Source: an uncultured cyanobacterium (GTDB lineage: Bacteria; Cyanobacteriota; Cyanobacteriia; Cyanobacteriales; Nostocaceae). Taken from it: a DNA stretch of 64,000 nucleotides. Shown here in pieces: positions 44,335 through 53,847 of the stretch; positions within the stretch are counted from its first letter, which is position 1; each line of letters opens with the position of its first letter. Position numbers and translations under genes: made by a program. The stretch is from contig CAIVAU010000130.1 of assembly GCA_903903925.1 (NCBI GenBank), positions 1 to 64,000 on the forward strand. Direction: 5' to 3'. Below the pieces are notes generated by a model, which saw only the letters and a program-made list of their open reading frames with translations, was not told where the DNA came from and made no database searches.

Positions 44335-46431
44335 TTAGGATACGCCTTCATCATAAGTCTTTCGCATAGTTTGGATTAAAGCTTTGGCTTTGAGTAGCGT
44401 TTCTTGAAACTCCATTTCAGGATTAGAAAGTGCTATAACTCCGCCACCGATACCGATGTATGTTTGATCAGAAGTCAAAACGGCAGTCCGAATGACAATA
44501 TTCAAATCAACTGAACCATTGAAGCCTAAAAAGCCGATAGCTCCAGAATACACTCCTCTCGCTTCTTGTTCTAACCGATCAATAATTTGCATGGTGCGGA
44601 TTTTGGGTGCGCCGGTCATTGACCCTCCTGGAAATGATGCCTGAATGCAATCCACTGCTTGTAAGTCTGGTCGCAACCGTCCTCGTACTGTTGACACTAA
44701 CTGATGTACTGTTGCGTAGGTTTCTACATCCATTAATTTTGGTACATGGACACTACCAATTTCACAGACTCGTCCCAAATCATTGCGTAACAAATCTACA
44801 ATCATGAGATTTTCAGCCCGGTCTTTTTCGCTGTTGCGTAACTGTTCCCGTAGGGCAAAATCTTCGAGTGGGGTTTTTCCTCGCGGTAGTGTTCCTTTTA
44901 TCGGCTTACTTTCTACCCATTTGTTTTGATCAATCTTGAGAAACCGTTCTGGAGATGAACAGGCGATCGCAAGATCACCAAAGCGCAAAAAGGCTGAGTA
45001 GGGTGCAGGATTGATTTGGCGTAATGTGCGATAGAACGTTAATGGATCGGGAGTTGCATCGGTGTGAAGCTGATTCGTAAGGCAAACTTGATAGGTTTCT
45101 CCTTCGTGAATTTCGTCCAAGCATTGATGAATATCTTGGATGTAAGTCTGGTGAGGGCGATGCAAATGAAACTTAATTGGCTGTTGATTTTCCTGGGGTA
45201 TAATCTTTGGCAGAGGGGGAAGGTTTTCGAGTTGTTGTTGGATAGTGTCAAACCAAGTTTCTACTTCTTGTGTTTGTCCTTTTTTGACTAGTTGTAGCAA
45301 ATAAAGACACTGCTGTTCATGATCGATAGCAATCATGCGATCGGCAAGTAAGAAAATCGCATCTGGGAAGGGAGAAGAATGCACTAATTGCGATCCGCAC
45401 TCTGCCTTGAGTTCATAGCCAAAATAACCAACAAACCCACAGTTAAAATCAAACGGGAGTTCATCTGATTGACAACGCCGATACTCTATTTCCCGTTTTA
45501 GGTATGTAAAAATACTTTCATGACAACGGATTACGGTATCTGATTGTGCGATCATCAGTTCTTGCGTTTCAGTATAATATCTTACTAATAAACTGTTTGC
45601 CCCACTCCCATCGCCCATAAACGAAAAGCGAGATAAACCGGGTTCCACACGGCTACTATCTAACCAAAAAGCCTCTGGTGCATCCCGAAACATCTGTACA
45701 AATATTTGTTCTGTATTGGGGCAGATATCTAACTTGCGCGTATATAGTTCATACTTCTCAGAGTGTTTTTGAGCAGGATGATTTATAGCAGAACTAACAG
45801 ATCCATATCCTGAAAAATACAATTTTTCTGAACCTCTTGACACCTTCTTCGTAAATCGTAGCGTCAGATCTCTAAAATTTTCAAGCAATTTTTGCCCATA
45901 TTCTGTGCAGATAGACTCTGGATGAAACTGCACACCCCAAAAAGGTAAATACCGATGACGCAATCCCATCACTAGTCCTGCTTCAGTCCAAGCAATCTTT
46001 TCTAAACACTCAGGTAGTTCATCAGCAACAAGCAAAGAGTGATAACGCACTACTGCAAACTGATTGGGAATGCCTTGAAACAATTCAGAACCATTGTGAA
46101 AAATCTTACTGAGTCTACCGTGTCGAACTTCCGGGGCATGAATCACCCTACCACCATGTAAGTAGGCAAGTCCTTGATGTCCCAGACAAACTCCCAGCAA
46201 GGGTATATTTACATTCTCAATTATCTGTCGGCAAACTCCAAAATCTGCCGAAATTTCTGGACGACCAGGCCCTGGAGAAATCACAATATTGTCAAATGCA
46301 ATCTCTTTAATTTCATCCCAATTCATCTTATCATTCCGAATTACTAGAGGGACTTCTCCATTTACCTCCCCAATCATTTGGTACAAATTAAATGTATAAG
46401 AGTCATAGTTATCAATAATTAATGTTTGCAT
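44335..46431 (-). CDS. pabB: fused aminodeoxychorismate synthase (PabA-PabB)
   Basis: A 698-residue bifunctional enzyme making 4-amino-4-deoxychorismate for folate. The N-terminal amidotransferase (about 1-190) has ISPGPGRPE, the Cys in LLGVCLGHQGLAYL and WGVQFHPES. The C-terminal chorismate-binding domain has GFVGYFGYELKAECG, ESKPIKGTLPRGKT and FPGGSMTGAPKIRTMQIID. PIKGT with Lys is typical of PabB, where TrpE has PIAGT, so aminodeoxychorismate synthase is favoured over anthranilate synthase. It stands alone, downstream of and convergent with the Uma2 gene. Confidence 0.92.
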   Translation of the reverse strand: MQTLIIDNYDSYTFNLYQMIGEVNGEVPLVIRNDKMNWDEIKEIAFDNIVISPGPGRPEISADFGVCRQIIENVNIPLLGVCLGHQGLAYLHGGRVIHAPEVRHGRLSKIFHNGSELFQGIPNQFAVVRYHSLLVADELPECLEKIAWTEAGLVMGLRHRYLPFWGVQFHPESICTEYGQKLLENFRDLTLRFTKKVSRGSEKLYFSGYGSVSSAINHPAQKHSEKYELYTRKLDICPNTEQIFVQMFRDAPEAFWLDSSRVEPGLSRFSFMGDGSGANSLLVRYYTETQELMIAQSDTVIRCHESIFTYLKREIEYRRCQSDELPFDFNCGFVGYFGYELKAECGSQLVHSSPFPDAIFLLADRMIAIDHEQQCLYLLQLVKKGQTQEVETWFDTIQQQLENLPPLPKIIPQENQQPIKFHLHRPHQTYIQDIHQCLDEIHEGETYQVCLTNQLHTDATPDPLTFYRTLRQINPAPYSAFLRFGDLAIACSSPERFLKIDQNKWVESKPIKGTLPRGKTPLEDFALREQLRNSEKDRAENLMIVDLLRNDLGRVCEIGSVHVPKLMDVETYATVHQLVSTVRGRLRPDLQAVDCIQASFPGGSMTGAPKIRTMQIIDRLEQEARGVYSGAIGFLGFNGSVDLNIVIRTAVLTSDQTYIGIGGGVIALSNPEMEFQETLLKAKALIQTMRKTYDEGVS

Positions 46432-46513
46432 GAAGAAGTAACATTGATGCTTAAATTGTTATTTTTATTGACTATATATATTTTCTTAACATAGCTTTTG
46501 GTTACAATGCTAT

Positions 46514-46606
46514 TCAACACCCACATTTAAATCCGTTCGCAATCTGGCGATTAGCATCATCTTCAGGCAACACAAGAATGTGCGGCTTATGCTTATTTAT
46601 ACTCAT
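46514..46606 (-). pseudogene. start of a truncated second gene of a decayed ATPase system
   Basis: A 30-codon frame, MSINKHKPHILVLPEDDANR QIANGFKCGC, ends in TGA. The ...HILVLPEDDANRQIANGF opening looks like the beginning of a protein that commonly follows this kind of AAA ATPase in cyanobacteria, as I recall it. Its ATG overlaps the stop of the ATPase tail (ATGA), the mark of a coupled operon. The rest of the gene is missing; nothing further is seen down to the pabAB start at 46431. Confidence 0.6.
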
Positions 46607-47413
46607 AGTTCTATATCGCCAAGAATCAAGGTTTGTATAAGATCACCTTCAACAGATATATCACTGAGCAATCTAACCAAAGTTGGCTCTAAGTGGCTTT
46701 TTCGATCAAGTACAAAGGTATTTTCATTTGAAAACTTTTATGTCAGGCATAACTTCTCGAAGATATTTGTCAATCTGTGTGTAGGCTGCAGGATAGCGAC
46801 CGAGTAACCCAGAAAACCACTCCCCAATATTTGAACCCTCTCGCTTCGGTTCCAAAGTTTCACCGTTGGAGTCTCCAGTCATCAAGCTTGGGATTGGAGC
46901 TAAAATGATCATGTGAGCAAGCCAAGTCTTAAAAATATGAAGAGGATCAGTCTCTGATTGCTTCTGAATGACTGGAAGGGCAACAAGATGCCAATCTACC
47001 TGAAACTGAGCTTCACGATTTTGTGCGCTGTTGGAAAGACTGACTTTAGCTTCTTTTCGAGAGTATATTGGCTCTCCTGCAACTAGCAATTGCTCTTCAA
47101 AAACTCGAAGCTCTTTAAATTTTTCCGGCAACTCTAAAGCTAGGGTATATTTGTATAATTTATTTTCAATAAATACTTCTATTTCAAACCGGATTGGAAC
47201 ATCAGACCTTCCACGAGCGAAATCCTTCGACTGGACAAGTTGTCCAACTCTATTGATACCTCGACCAATGGACTGAAGCACCTCTAATGCAATAGCAATA
47301 GTTGATTTACCTGTACCATTTTTTCCAATCAACAGAGCAGATGACATCTCCTTCATGGGCAGTTCAAAGTTTTCTAGGCATCTGAAGTTGTGTATATACA
47401 GTCTTTGAAGCAT
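46603..47413 (-). pseudogene. AAA (RecF/OLD-like) ATPase with internal deletion
   Basis: The N-terminal part is normal: MLQRLYIHNFRCLENFELPM, then Walker A ALLIGKNGTGKSTIA, to about residue 228 (YLREVMPDIK), where the frame soon stops at 46724. Shifted by one base, the frame from 46734 reads FSNENTFVLDRKSHLEPTLV RLLSD... to a stop at 46603, which looks like the family's C-terminal end. The signature, Walker B and D-loop between them are gone, so the protein cannot be a working ATPase. I prefer the ATG at 47413 to upstream ATGs at 47482. Confidence 0.75.
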
Positions 47414-47526
47414 AGGAACACGATTCCGAAGAGTGGAAAGTGAAAGAAATTTTTGAGTTAGAATACATCCGTCAGAATACATCCGTCAGAATTGTTAAAT
47501 AATCAGGAGATAATAGGAAATATTTT

Positions 47527-47638
47527 GGGTGCATCCTGGTTTCGTAAATTTGTAGTGCGAGCATCTTGCTCGCTTGTAGCCTACGTGAGCAAGATGCTCA
47601 CACTACTGATCATTTTTTTGCAAAACTGGGATGCACCC
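47527..47638. mobile_element. 112-bp MITE-like element with GGGTGCATCC ends
   Basis: GGGTGCATCCTGGTTT at the left and AAAACTGGGATGCACCC at the right form terminal inverted repeats of about 17 bp with two mismatches. Inside is a palindrome related to the other elements: GTAGTGCGAGCATCTTGCTCGC...GTGAGCAAGATGCTCACACTAC. The ends differ completely from the CTAG-bounded copies, so this is a second family carrying a similar core. Confidence 0.75.
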
Positions 47639-47701
47639 GACATTTTTCGCTCTCAATAAACATACCAAATTTAGATTATATTTACTCCCCTGCTCAAAAT
47701 C

Positions 47702-49342
47702 TCACAGCACTACCCGAAAGCCGACAAAGCTGTACCTAAAGTCCCGTGCGATTCTGTTGCGAAGCGCAGAACGGCAGAGTCTTGGAGTACCGAACCAAGA
47801 ACCACCACGCACAATCCGACGATGATCATTCTCATTGAACCACGCACCTCCGTCAGTAGGCGCTCCTTTGTAATCTGCGTGGTATGTATCTTGACACCAC
47901 TCCCAGACATTTCCATGCATATCATACAAACCAAAGGCATTTGGTGGAAAGCTACCAACCTCTGTCGTTTGCTGACGATACTGACCTTTAGGGGCAGAAC
48001 CATAAGTGTAATTACCCTCGTAGTTCGTTATTTCAGTAGTGATTGTTTCACCAAAGTTAAACGGGGTAGTGGTTCCTGCACGACAGGCATATTCCCACTC
48101 TGCTTCAGTGGGTAACCGATACATCTTTCCAGTTTTGTGGGAGAGTTGATCGCAAAAGGCGATCGCCCAATCCCAACTGACACTTTCAACCGGTCGTTTC
48201 GCCCCTTTAAACTTAGAAGGATTCTTCCCTGTAATAACTTGATACTGTTCTTGGGTAACAGCAAATTTACCGATAAAAAATGGCTGAATAGTCACACTAT
48301 GTTGTGGAACTTCATTTGGATATCGTTCTTTCTCCCCTTCGGGTGAACCCATAGCAAACCTACCACCAAGTATTTCTACTATCTCCAGACTGATACCGTA
48401 GCCCAAATCTTCTGTCAGGAATTTTGCTTGACTGGGGCGGCGGTTGGTGATTTTTCCCTGGACATCCACAGTCACTATCTGAAACTGAAAGGTTTGTAGG
48501 ACTAATCTCGCCGTGTTTGGAGTATTGTCTATGGGGGTTAGAGAGGATGGTATTAGGGCTTGCAGTATCTCCTCTGCTCCAGAGTAGCGGAGACTATAGT
48601 GACGGCGTACCATTTTAGTTAAAACATTGGCTAGGTGGTCACTCACCTGTGCATGGTGTCGCCAGATGATTTCACCAGTTTGGGGGTCTTCTTGTAGGTC
48701 AAAGGGCATAATGCCGGTCAGGGCTTGAATGGCGACCATTCCCAAAGCATAAACATCACTACCCAAACAAGGTTTACCATTCTTTTGCTCGTTGGGCATA
48801 TAACCAGGAGTGCCAATGGCGACAGTGGAAGTTATGTTACCCTGAGAATTCACCATTTGGGAGGCAATTTCCTTCACCGCCCCAAAGTCAATCAGGAAAA
48901 TCTTACCATCCTGATGCCGTCGCATGATATTTTGGGGTTTGATGTCACGGTGAATCACTCCCTGCTGATGGACAAAGCGTAAAATCAACAGCACTTCGTG
49001 TATGAGCTTGATGACCTCATCCTCGCTCAAGTACTTACCACGCATGATTTCTGCACTCAGGTCTTGTCCTGGGATAAATTCCTGAACGATGTAAAGATTC
49101 TGGTTTTCGCTAAAATGTGCCAGTAGTCGGGGAATCTGCGGATGTTTGCCCAGCCTTTCGAGGATAGCAGCTTCTTTCTTAAAAAACTCCACAATGCGGG
49201 GATGGGTATGGTTAGGACGCAGTTGCTTGACCACACACAGGGGTTTGCTAGGTTGTAGATCATCCCGTGCTAGAAAGGTAATCGCAAACCCGCCTCCACC
49301 CAATTGCCGCACGATTTCGTAGCGTCCAGCCAGTCTACTCAC
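47702..49342 (-). CDS. serine/threonine kinase fused to a formylglycine-enzyme-like domain
   Basis: A 546-residue protein. The N-terminal Hanks-type kinase (about 8-270) has glycine loop LGGGGFAITFLARD, Lys in CVVKQL, catalytic HRDIKPQN and LIDFGAV, so it should be active. The C-terminal domain (about 325-546) is of the formylglycine-generating/sulfatase-modifying type: GGRFAMGSPEGEKERYPNEVP, RPVESVSWDWAIAFC, RLPTEAEWEYACRAGT, YDMHGNVWEWCQD and RIVRGGSW. Such fusions are common in cyanobacteria. The enzyme domain may modify a partner or bind a ligand rather than act on sulfatases. No substrate gene is adjacent. Confidence 0.93.
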   Translation of the reverse strand: MSRLAGRYEIVRQLGGGGFAITFLARDDLQPSKPLCVVKQLRPNHTHPRIVEFFKKEAAILERLGKHPQIPRLLAHFSENQNLYIVQEFIPGQDLSAEIMRGKYLSEDEVIKLIHEVLLILRFVHQQGVIHRDIKPQNIMRRHQDGKIFLIDFGAVKEIASQMVNSQGNITSTVAIGTPGYMPNEQKNGKPCLGSDVYALGMVAIQALTGIMPFDLQEDPQTGEIIWRHHAQVSDHLANVLTKMVRRHYSLRYSGAEEILQALIPSSLTPIDNTPNTARLVLQTFQFQIVTVDVQGKITNRRPSQAKFLTEDLGYGISLEIVEILGGRFAMGSPEGEKERYPNEVPQHSVTIQPFFIGKFAVTQEQYQVITGKNPSKFKGAKRPVESVSWDWAIAFCDQLSHKTGKMYRLPTEAEWEYACRAGTTTPFNFGETITTEITNYEGNYTYGSAPKGQYRQQTTEVGSFPPNAFGLYDMHGNVWEWCQDTYHADYKGAPTDGGAWFNENDHRRIVRGGSWFGTPRLCRSALRNRIARDFRYSFVGFRVVL

Positions 49343-49970
49343 TTTGGTGTTAATGCTTTACAGACCTGATGTCTAATCTTAAACTATGAGAAATTGTCTA
49401 GTGAGGCAATCTACTCGCTCTCAGTATTATTCAAAGCCTGTAAACCAAGTATAGTAGACAAATGCCAGTTGTTCCATACATTTGTCATCCAGATGACCAA
49501 GAACTCGTATTTTGCCCCGCTCAACTCCCAACCTCGTGGGCTTCCTACTTCGATAGTGTGAAGTACCACGCCTTAAGAAGACGGGGAATTTCGTGAAATA
49601 TGTTAAATAAATTCCAAAAAAGCGCCTGTAAATCAAAACTTTTGATTGATTTGGGAAGGAAAAAGGTTAAAGAGGAAATTTTTTCCCCTTTAACCTACTT
49701 AAGCACGAGGTTTTCTTGTGAAGATGCAATGCCTGACAAGTTTATAGCGATTTACAATTCAAGTGAGATACATCTGTAAGGGTGCAAGGCCCTGCGCCCC
49801 TACGTCGTGTGTACTTCACGTAGATGAAAAGCGCTATCTGCCATTTAATATTAGTACAAAAGTACTAAAAGATCAACATATTCCCTACTTCTTACAGCCG
49901 TACTCCCCACGCTCCACTAATTACCCAAAAAGCACGGTAAACTGCCTTACGGAGTTCATCGCAATCTATC
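49343..49970. other. 628-bp intergenic region upstream of dapL
   Basis: No credible gene is seen on either strand. 49555-49600 contains GAAGTACCACGCCTTAAGAA and GACGGGGAATTTCG, sequence reminiscent of the right ends of IS200/IS605-type elements, though no transposase remains. 49744-49837 is a separate inverted-repeat element. The final 100 bases probably hold the dapL promoter and leader. Confidence 0.4.
49744..49837. repeat. 94-bp MITE-like interspersed repeat
   Basis: ATAGCGATTTAC... at the left and ...GATGAAAAGCGCTAT at the right form imperfect terminal inverted repeats. The interior holds a GC-rich stem-forming stretch (TAAGGGTGCAAGGCCCTGCG CCCCTA). The layout is that of a small non-autonomous element. 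Confidence 0.45.
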
Positions 49971-51200
49971 ATGACAACGATCAACGAAAATTATCTCAAG
50001 CTTAAGGCGGGGTATCTTTTCCCAGAAATTGCCCGTCGGGTGAATGCGTTCGCACAAGCAAACCCGGATGCTAAAATTATCCGGCTGGGAATTGGAGACG
50101 TAACGGAACCATTACCGACAGCGTGCCGGACGGCAATGATCAAGGCTGTAGAAGAAATGGGCGATCGCGCAACGTTCAAAGGTTACGGTCCAGAACAAGG
50201 CTATGATTGGCTACGAGAAAAGATTGCTGCTCATGACTACCAAGCGCGTGGTTGTGAAGTTGACAAGAGTGAAATCTTCATTTCCGATGGCTCGAAGTGT
50301 GACACTGGAAACATTCTGGATATTTTTGGCAATAACAACACCATTGCAGTAACAGACCCAGTTTACCCAGTGTACGTTGACACAAACGTGATGGCAGGAC
50401 ACACAGGTCCAGCGAATGAGGCGGGTGAATTTGGTGGCTTGGTATATTTACCAATTACAGCCGAGAATAACTTCACGGCGCAGATTCCATCGCAAAAGGT
50501 AGATATCATTTATTTGTGCTTTCCAAATAATCCTACAGGTGCGGTTGCTACGAAGGAACACTTGAAGGCATGGGTAGATTACGCTAAAGCGAATGGCTCG
50601 ATCATCTTCTTTGATGCCGCTTACGAGGCGTTTATTTCTGATCCGGAAATTCCCCACTCAATTTATGAAATTGAAGGGGCAAGAGATTGTGCGATTGAGT
50701 TCCGCTCATTCTCTAAGAATGCAGGCTTTACTGGAACCCGTTGTGCCCTCACGGTCGTGCCTCAGACATTAACAGCTCAGGCATCAGATGGTACAAACGT
50801 CGAGTTGTGGAAGCTTTGGAACCGTCGCCAATCTACAAAGTTTAATGGAGTTTCCTACATTATTCAAAGAGGAGCTGAGGCGGTTTATTCACCAGAGGGT
50901 GAAGCACAAATAAAGGCCCTGGTAAGTTTCTACATGTCGAATGCCAAAATTATCCGTGAGCAGTTGACGGCAGCTGGCGTGCAGGTGTATGGCGGTGTGA
51001 ATGCACCCTATGTGTGGGTAAAAACACCGAATAGTCTGTCTAGCTGGGATTTCTTTGATCATCTCTTGCAAACTGTGAATGTAGTTGGTACACCCGGTTC
51101 TGGCTTTGGGGCTTCAGGTGAGGGCTACTTCCGGATTTCCGCGTTTAATAGCCGTGAGAATGTGGAGGAGGCGATGAAAAGGATTACATCTAGGGTTTAG
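49971..51200 (+). CDS. dapL: LL-diaminopimelate aminotransferase
   Basis: A 409-residue PLP enzyme converting tetrahydrodipicolinate directly to LL-diaminopimelate, the lysine and peptidoglycan route used by cyanobacteria, plants and Chlamydia. The family text is clear: [48 protein letters not shown] and the PLP-binding Lys in [15 protein letters not shown]. Length is normal. It is monocistronic and ends beside a G-rich repeat. Confidence 0.98.
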   Translation: MTTINENYLKLKAGYLFPEIARRVNAFAQANPDAKIIRLGIGDVTEPLPTACRTAMIKAVEEMGDRATFKGYGPEQGYDWLREKIAAHDYQARGCEVDKSEIFISDGSKCDTGNILDIFGNNNTIAVTDPVYPVYVDTNVMAGHTGPANEAGEFGGLVYLPITAENNFTAQIPSQKVDIIYLCFPNNPTGAVATKEHLKAWVDYAKANGSIIFFDAAYEAFISDPEIPHSIYEIEGARDCAIEFRSFSKNAGFTGTRCALTVVPQTLTAQASDGTNVELWKLWNRRQSTKFNGVSYIIQRGAEAVYSPEGEAQIKALVSFYMSNAKIIREQLTAAGVQVYGGVNAPYVWVKTPNSLSSWDFFDHLLQTVNVVGTPGSGFGASGEGYFRISAFNSRENVEEAMKRITSRV

Positions 51201-51638
51201 GGTGTGGGGGGTGTGGGGAGTGTGGGAGGTGTGGGGGGTGTGGGGAGTGTGGGAGGTGTGGGGGGGTGTGGGGAGAACATTAGTAAGTAATATCTTTGTA
51301 ATAAAAAGCAATTATTCACTGACTCCCCACACTCCCCCCTCTCTCTTCTCCCCACTCACTGTTTTCAGATATGAAAATTCTGTAAAGATTATCAGCTCAT
51401 GAGTATTCAAGTTGCATTCTCTGGTAAAAGTCAAGAAGCTTCTGTATTCTGGTTCCTGACTTCCTTCACTTAAAAAGTTTAAGGCAATAAAGGTATTTCA
51501 GCTTATAGGAGCTAGCAGTTTAGCAACATCAACATCAATTCCGTCTTTTGGCAGCTATTGAAATTTTGAGACAAATGCTATACTCTTTATTCCCAATATT
51601 CTCCGTATGAATTCTGTGTTGTGAGGGATACTACAACT
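51201..51638. repeat. G-rich GTGTGGG repeat and AT-rich leader
   Basis: 51202-51274 is a tract of GTGTGGGG, GTGTGGGA and GTGTGGGGGG units with nearly all G on the top strand, capable of G-quadruplexes; a partly complementary CCCCACACTCCCCCC lies at 51324-51339, so a long hairpin is also possible. The remainder to 51638 is AT-rich with no gene and should carry the promoter of the next gene. Confidence 0.75.
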
Positions 51639-53105
51639 ATGTCTGCTAGGAAGACAGACGTACTTAAAAGTTGGTTGATAGCAATAACTGTTTTATTCAC
51701 GATGTCACCGACAGTATTTTTCTTATCATTTTCCAAAAGTGAGGGACTGTCGAATCAGGAAAAAATAGAAAGTAGAACTCAAGCATTAACCACTAGTGCA
51801 ACACTTTTCTTAGGGTTAGCCGTTTTAATTAATGCTTACTATGCAGCTAAAAGAGCAGAAGCTTTGCAAAAAAGCGCGATCGCCGCTGAGAAAAACATTG
51901 AAGTGGGCATGAAAAGTGTCCAATTAGGGCAAGACCGACTCATTGCAGAACGCTTGATGACTGCAATTACACAGCTTGGACACGACAATGTGGCAACGCG
52001 GACAGGTGCAATTTATACGTTAGAGCGAGTTGCCCAGGATTCACCTAAAGAATACTGGACAATCATGGAAATCCTCACTGCTTTTGTACGGGAAAATACG
52101 ACTAGTAAACCTGAACGAGAGAACAATAGTGAAGAAGACGTCTCCTACTGCAACCTGAGTGTAGAGACAGAAACACCTCGGCTTCGCTTTGTTGAGCCAC
52201 AAATAGAAGAAACTGTAAGACTTCGCACTGATATTCAGGCGGCTCTCACTGTTATTGGCAGGCGTAATGTAGAGAAAGACCCACAAAATCAGAAACTTGA
52301 TTTACGGAGTGCTGACCTTTGTGGAGCAGACCTACACAAAGCGAATCTCCGAGGGGCAAACCTACAGAAAGCTGACCTTTGTGGAGCAGATCTACGGGAA
52401 GCTAACCTCTGTGAAGCAAACCTAGATGAAGCTAACCTCTCTGGGTCGATTCTGTGTGAAGCCAACTTGCAATCATGCAATTTACACGCAGCTAATCTCT
52501 CAGGGGCAAACCTAAATCGAGCATCGGCGTGTAAAGCAATCTTGCGTGCAGCTAACCTCTCAGGAGCAAGTCTCCGTGCAGCTAACCTCTCGGAAGCAAA
52601 CCTCTATAAGGCTAATTTACAGGGAGCAAATCTTAAAGGTGCTAACCTTTCTGGAGCAAAGCTGTTTCTTGCTAACTTGCAAGGTGCAAAGCTTGGTAAG
52701 GCTAATTTGTACGGAACAGGACTGATTGGGGCTAATTTGCAACAAGCAAACTTGAATGGAGCAAACGCGCAACAGGCAAACCTGAATGCAGCTAAGCTAC
52801 AACATACAGAGATATTTTTTGCCAACCTCTCGGAAGCAAGCTTGCGGGAAGCTGACCTTTGTGGGGCAAATCTGATTGGAACCAATCTCCAAAGGGCAAT
52901 TCTCCATGAAGCCAACCTGTGTGGGGCAAATCTCATGGCAGCCAACCTCTATGGGGCAAACCTCTGTGATGTCAAACTAGATGGGGCAATTCTTACAGGA
53001 GTCAAAAACTTGGAACCACAGCAGATCACAATGGCACTGGGCGATCGCGCAACTCGTCTACCAGAGGATGTCGCAGCACCAACACATTGGACACAAATCA
53101 GTTAA
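51639..53105 (+). CDS. membrane-anchored pentapeptide-repeat protein
   Basis: About 488 residues. Two transmembrane helices near 10-30 and 52-72 are followed by a helical segment (AEALQKSAIAAEKNIEVGMK) and a conserved block, RLMTAITQLGHDNVATRTGAIYTLERVAQDSPKEYWTIMEILTAFVRE, known in many cyanobacterial pentapeptide proteins. About 45 pentapeptides (LDLRSADLCGADLHKANLRG...) run from about 225 to 465. The ATG at 51639 has GAGGG 11 bases upstream; a GTG at 51621 is an alternative. The repeat domain is probably cytoplasmic; function is unknown. Confidence 0.9.
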   Translation: MSARKTDVLKSWLIAITVLFTMSPTVFFLSFSKSEGLSNQEKIESRTQALTTSATLFLGLAVLINAYYAAKRAEALQKSAIAAEKNIEVGMKSVQLGQDRLIAERLMTAITQLGHDNVATRTGAIYTLERVAQDSPKEYWTIMEILTAFVRENTTSKPERENNSEEDVSYCNLSVETETPRLRFVEPQIEETVRLRTDIQAALTVIGRRNVEKDPQNQKLDLRSADLCGADLHKANLRGANLQKADLCGADLREANLCEANLDEANLSGSILCEANLQSCNLHAANLSGANLNRASACKAILRAANLSGASLRAANLSEANLYKANLQGANLKGANLSGAKLFLANLQGAKLGKANLYGTGLIGANLQQANLNGANAQQANLNAAKLQHTEIFFANLSEASLREADLCGANLIGTNLQRAILHEANLCGANLMAANLYGANLCDVKLDGAILTGVKNLEPQQITMALGDRATRLPEDVAAPTHWTQIS

Positions 53106-53491
53106 GTGCATCTCAAAAACTTAGGCTGCTATACGTTTAATTGGCCTGCATGATGCCAACAGGGTGCTTTCTTCCATCACCTACACTCAAGGGTGCATTT
53201 TAATTATTTAACTCACAATATTTCCCGCTACCTTTTTGACGACAATTCGGATAACTGATGCTAGAGGAAAAAATTCAGTGGATGAAAAAAAACGTCAACG
53301 CTTAGAAAATGTCCTAGCAGAGAACAGGAACATCATCAACAGATCGAGAATCTGGCAGAGGATGTTGAAAGGTAAAGTTTTGTAACAGACAAGGTCATCT
53401 GCGTAAAAAACACCAACTGCTGACGAAACCCACATACAAGCAAGCAATGGTTCTTCTCTGAAGACATCAATATTTATTGTGGGTAAAAACA
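53106..53491. other. gene-free stretch with possible coiled-coil gene relic
   Basis: No complete gene is seen. Between about 53255 and 53375 a frame with one shift reads VDEKKRQRLENVLAE... then REQEHHQQIENLAEDVER before TAA, which looks like the decayed end of a coiled-coil protein. From 53371 on the sequence is related to 57520 onward, the start of a duplicated promoter and signal-peptide segment. Confidence 0.35.
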
Positions 53492-53590
53492 ATGACTCAA
53501 TATCGTCTATTTTCTAAAGCTGTTACTGGATTTGCGATCGCCTTTAGCACTCGACTCTGCGCTATCGCTGCGATGGCAATTTGTACGTAG
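53492..53590 (+). pseudogene. orphan signal-peptide stub (copy A)
   Basis: A 32-codon frame, MTQYRLFSKAVTGFAIAFST RLCAIAAMAICT, then TAG. It looks like a signal peptide without a mature protein. It is closely related to the stub at 57641, including about 120 bp of upstream DNA, so both derive from one duplicated gene start. The original was probably a secreted protease or TPR protein like those nearby. An inverted repeat AACCAGTCAAT/ATTGACTGGTT lies downstream at 53615-53665; the rest of the gap to 53847 shows no gene. Confidence 0.65.
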
Positions 53591-53847
53591 GTATCAAGGA
53601 ATGAATTGAGACAAAACCAGTCAATGATTGTATTGAACTTAGATAGTTAAGATAATTGACTGGTTGCAAGATTCCATACACGAATCTTTAGATTTTTACG
53701 TAGCTAAAAGCCTTATGCTTGTTTCTGAAATCTCATGATTTCTACTATTTCATGGTTGAAATTAATACCACCTCTAAAAGTTAGAATTTAGCGTTCACTT
53801 TCCAATGTTGACATATTGACCGCATAATAACCAACGGCAAAACGACA

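Noticed and set aside
44335-46431. Anthranilate synthase (TrpE-TrpG fusion)
   Set aside because: The PIKGT motif and the GFVGYFGYELKAECG segment favour aminodeoxychorismate synthase; no trp genes are nearby.
49427-49636. 69-residue reverse-strand frame upstream of the kinase fusion
   Set aside because: No start context or family; it crosses the possible insertion-element end sequence.
51202-51280. Possible CRISPR or telomere-like repeat
   Set aside because: Units of about eight bases without spacers, matching the intergenic purine repeats seen elsewhere in the window.
52604-52945. Antisense frame across the pentapeptide repeat
   Set aside because: Periodic codons of pentapeptide genes create long open antisense frames; the same occurs opposite the gene at 42.1-42.3 kb.
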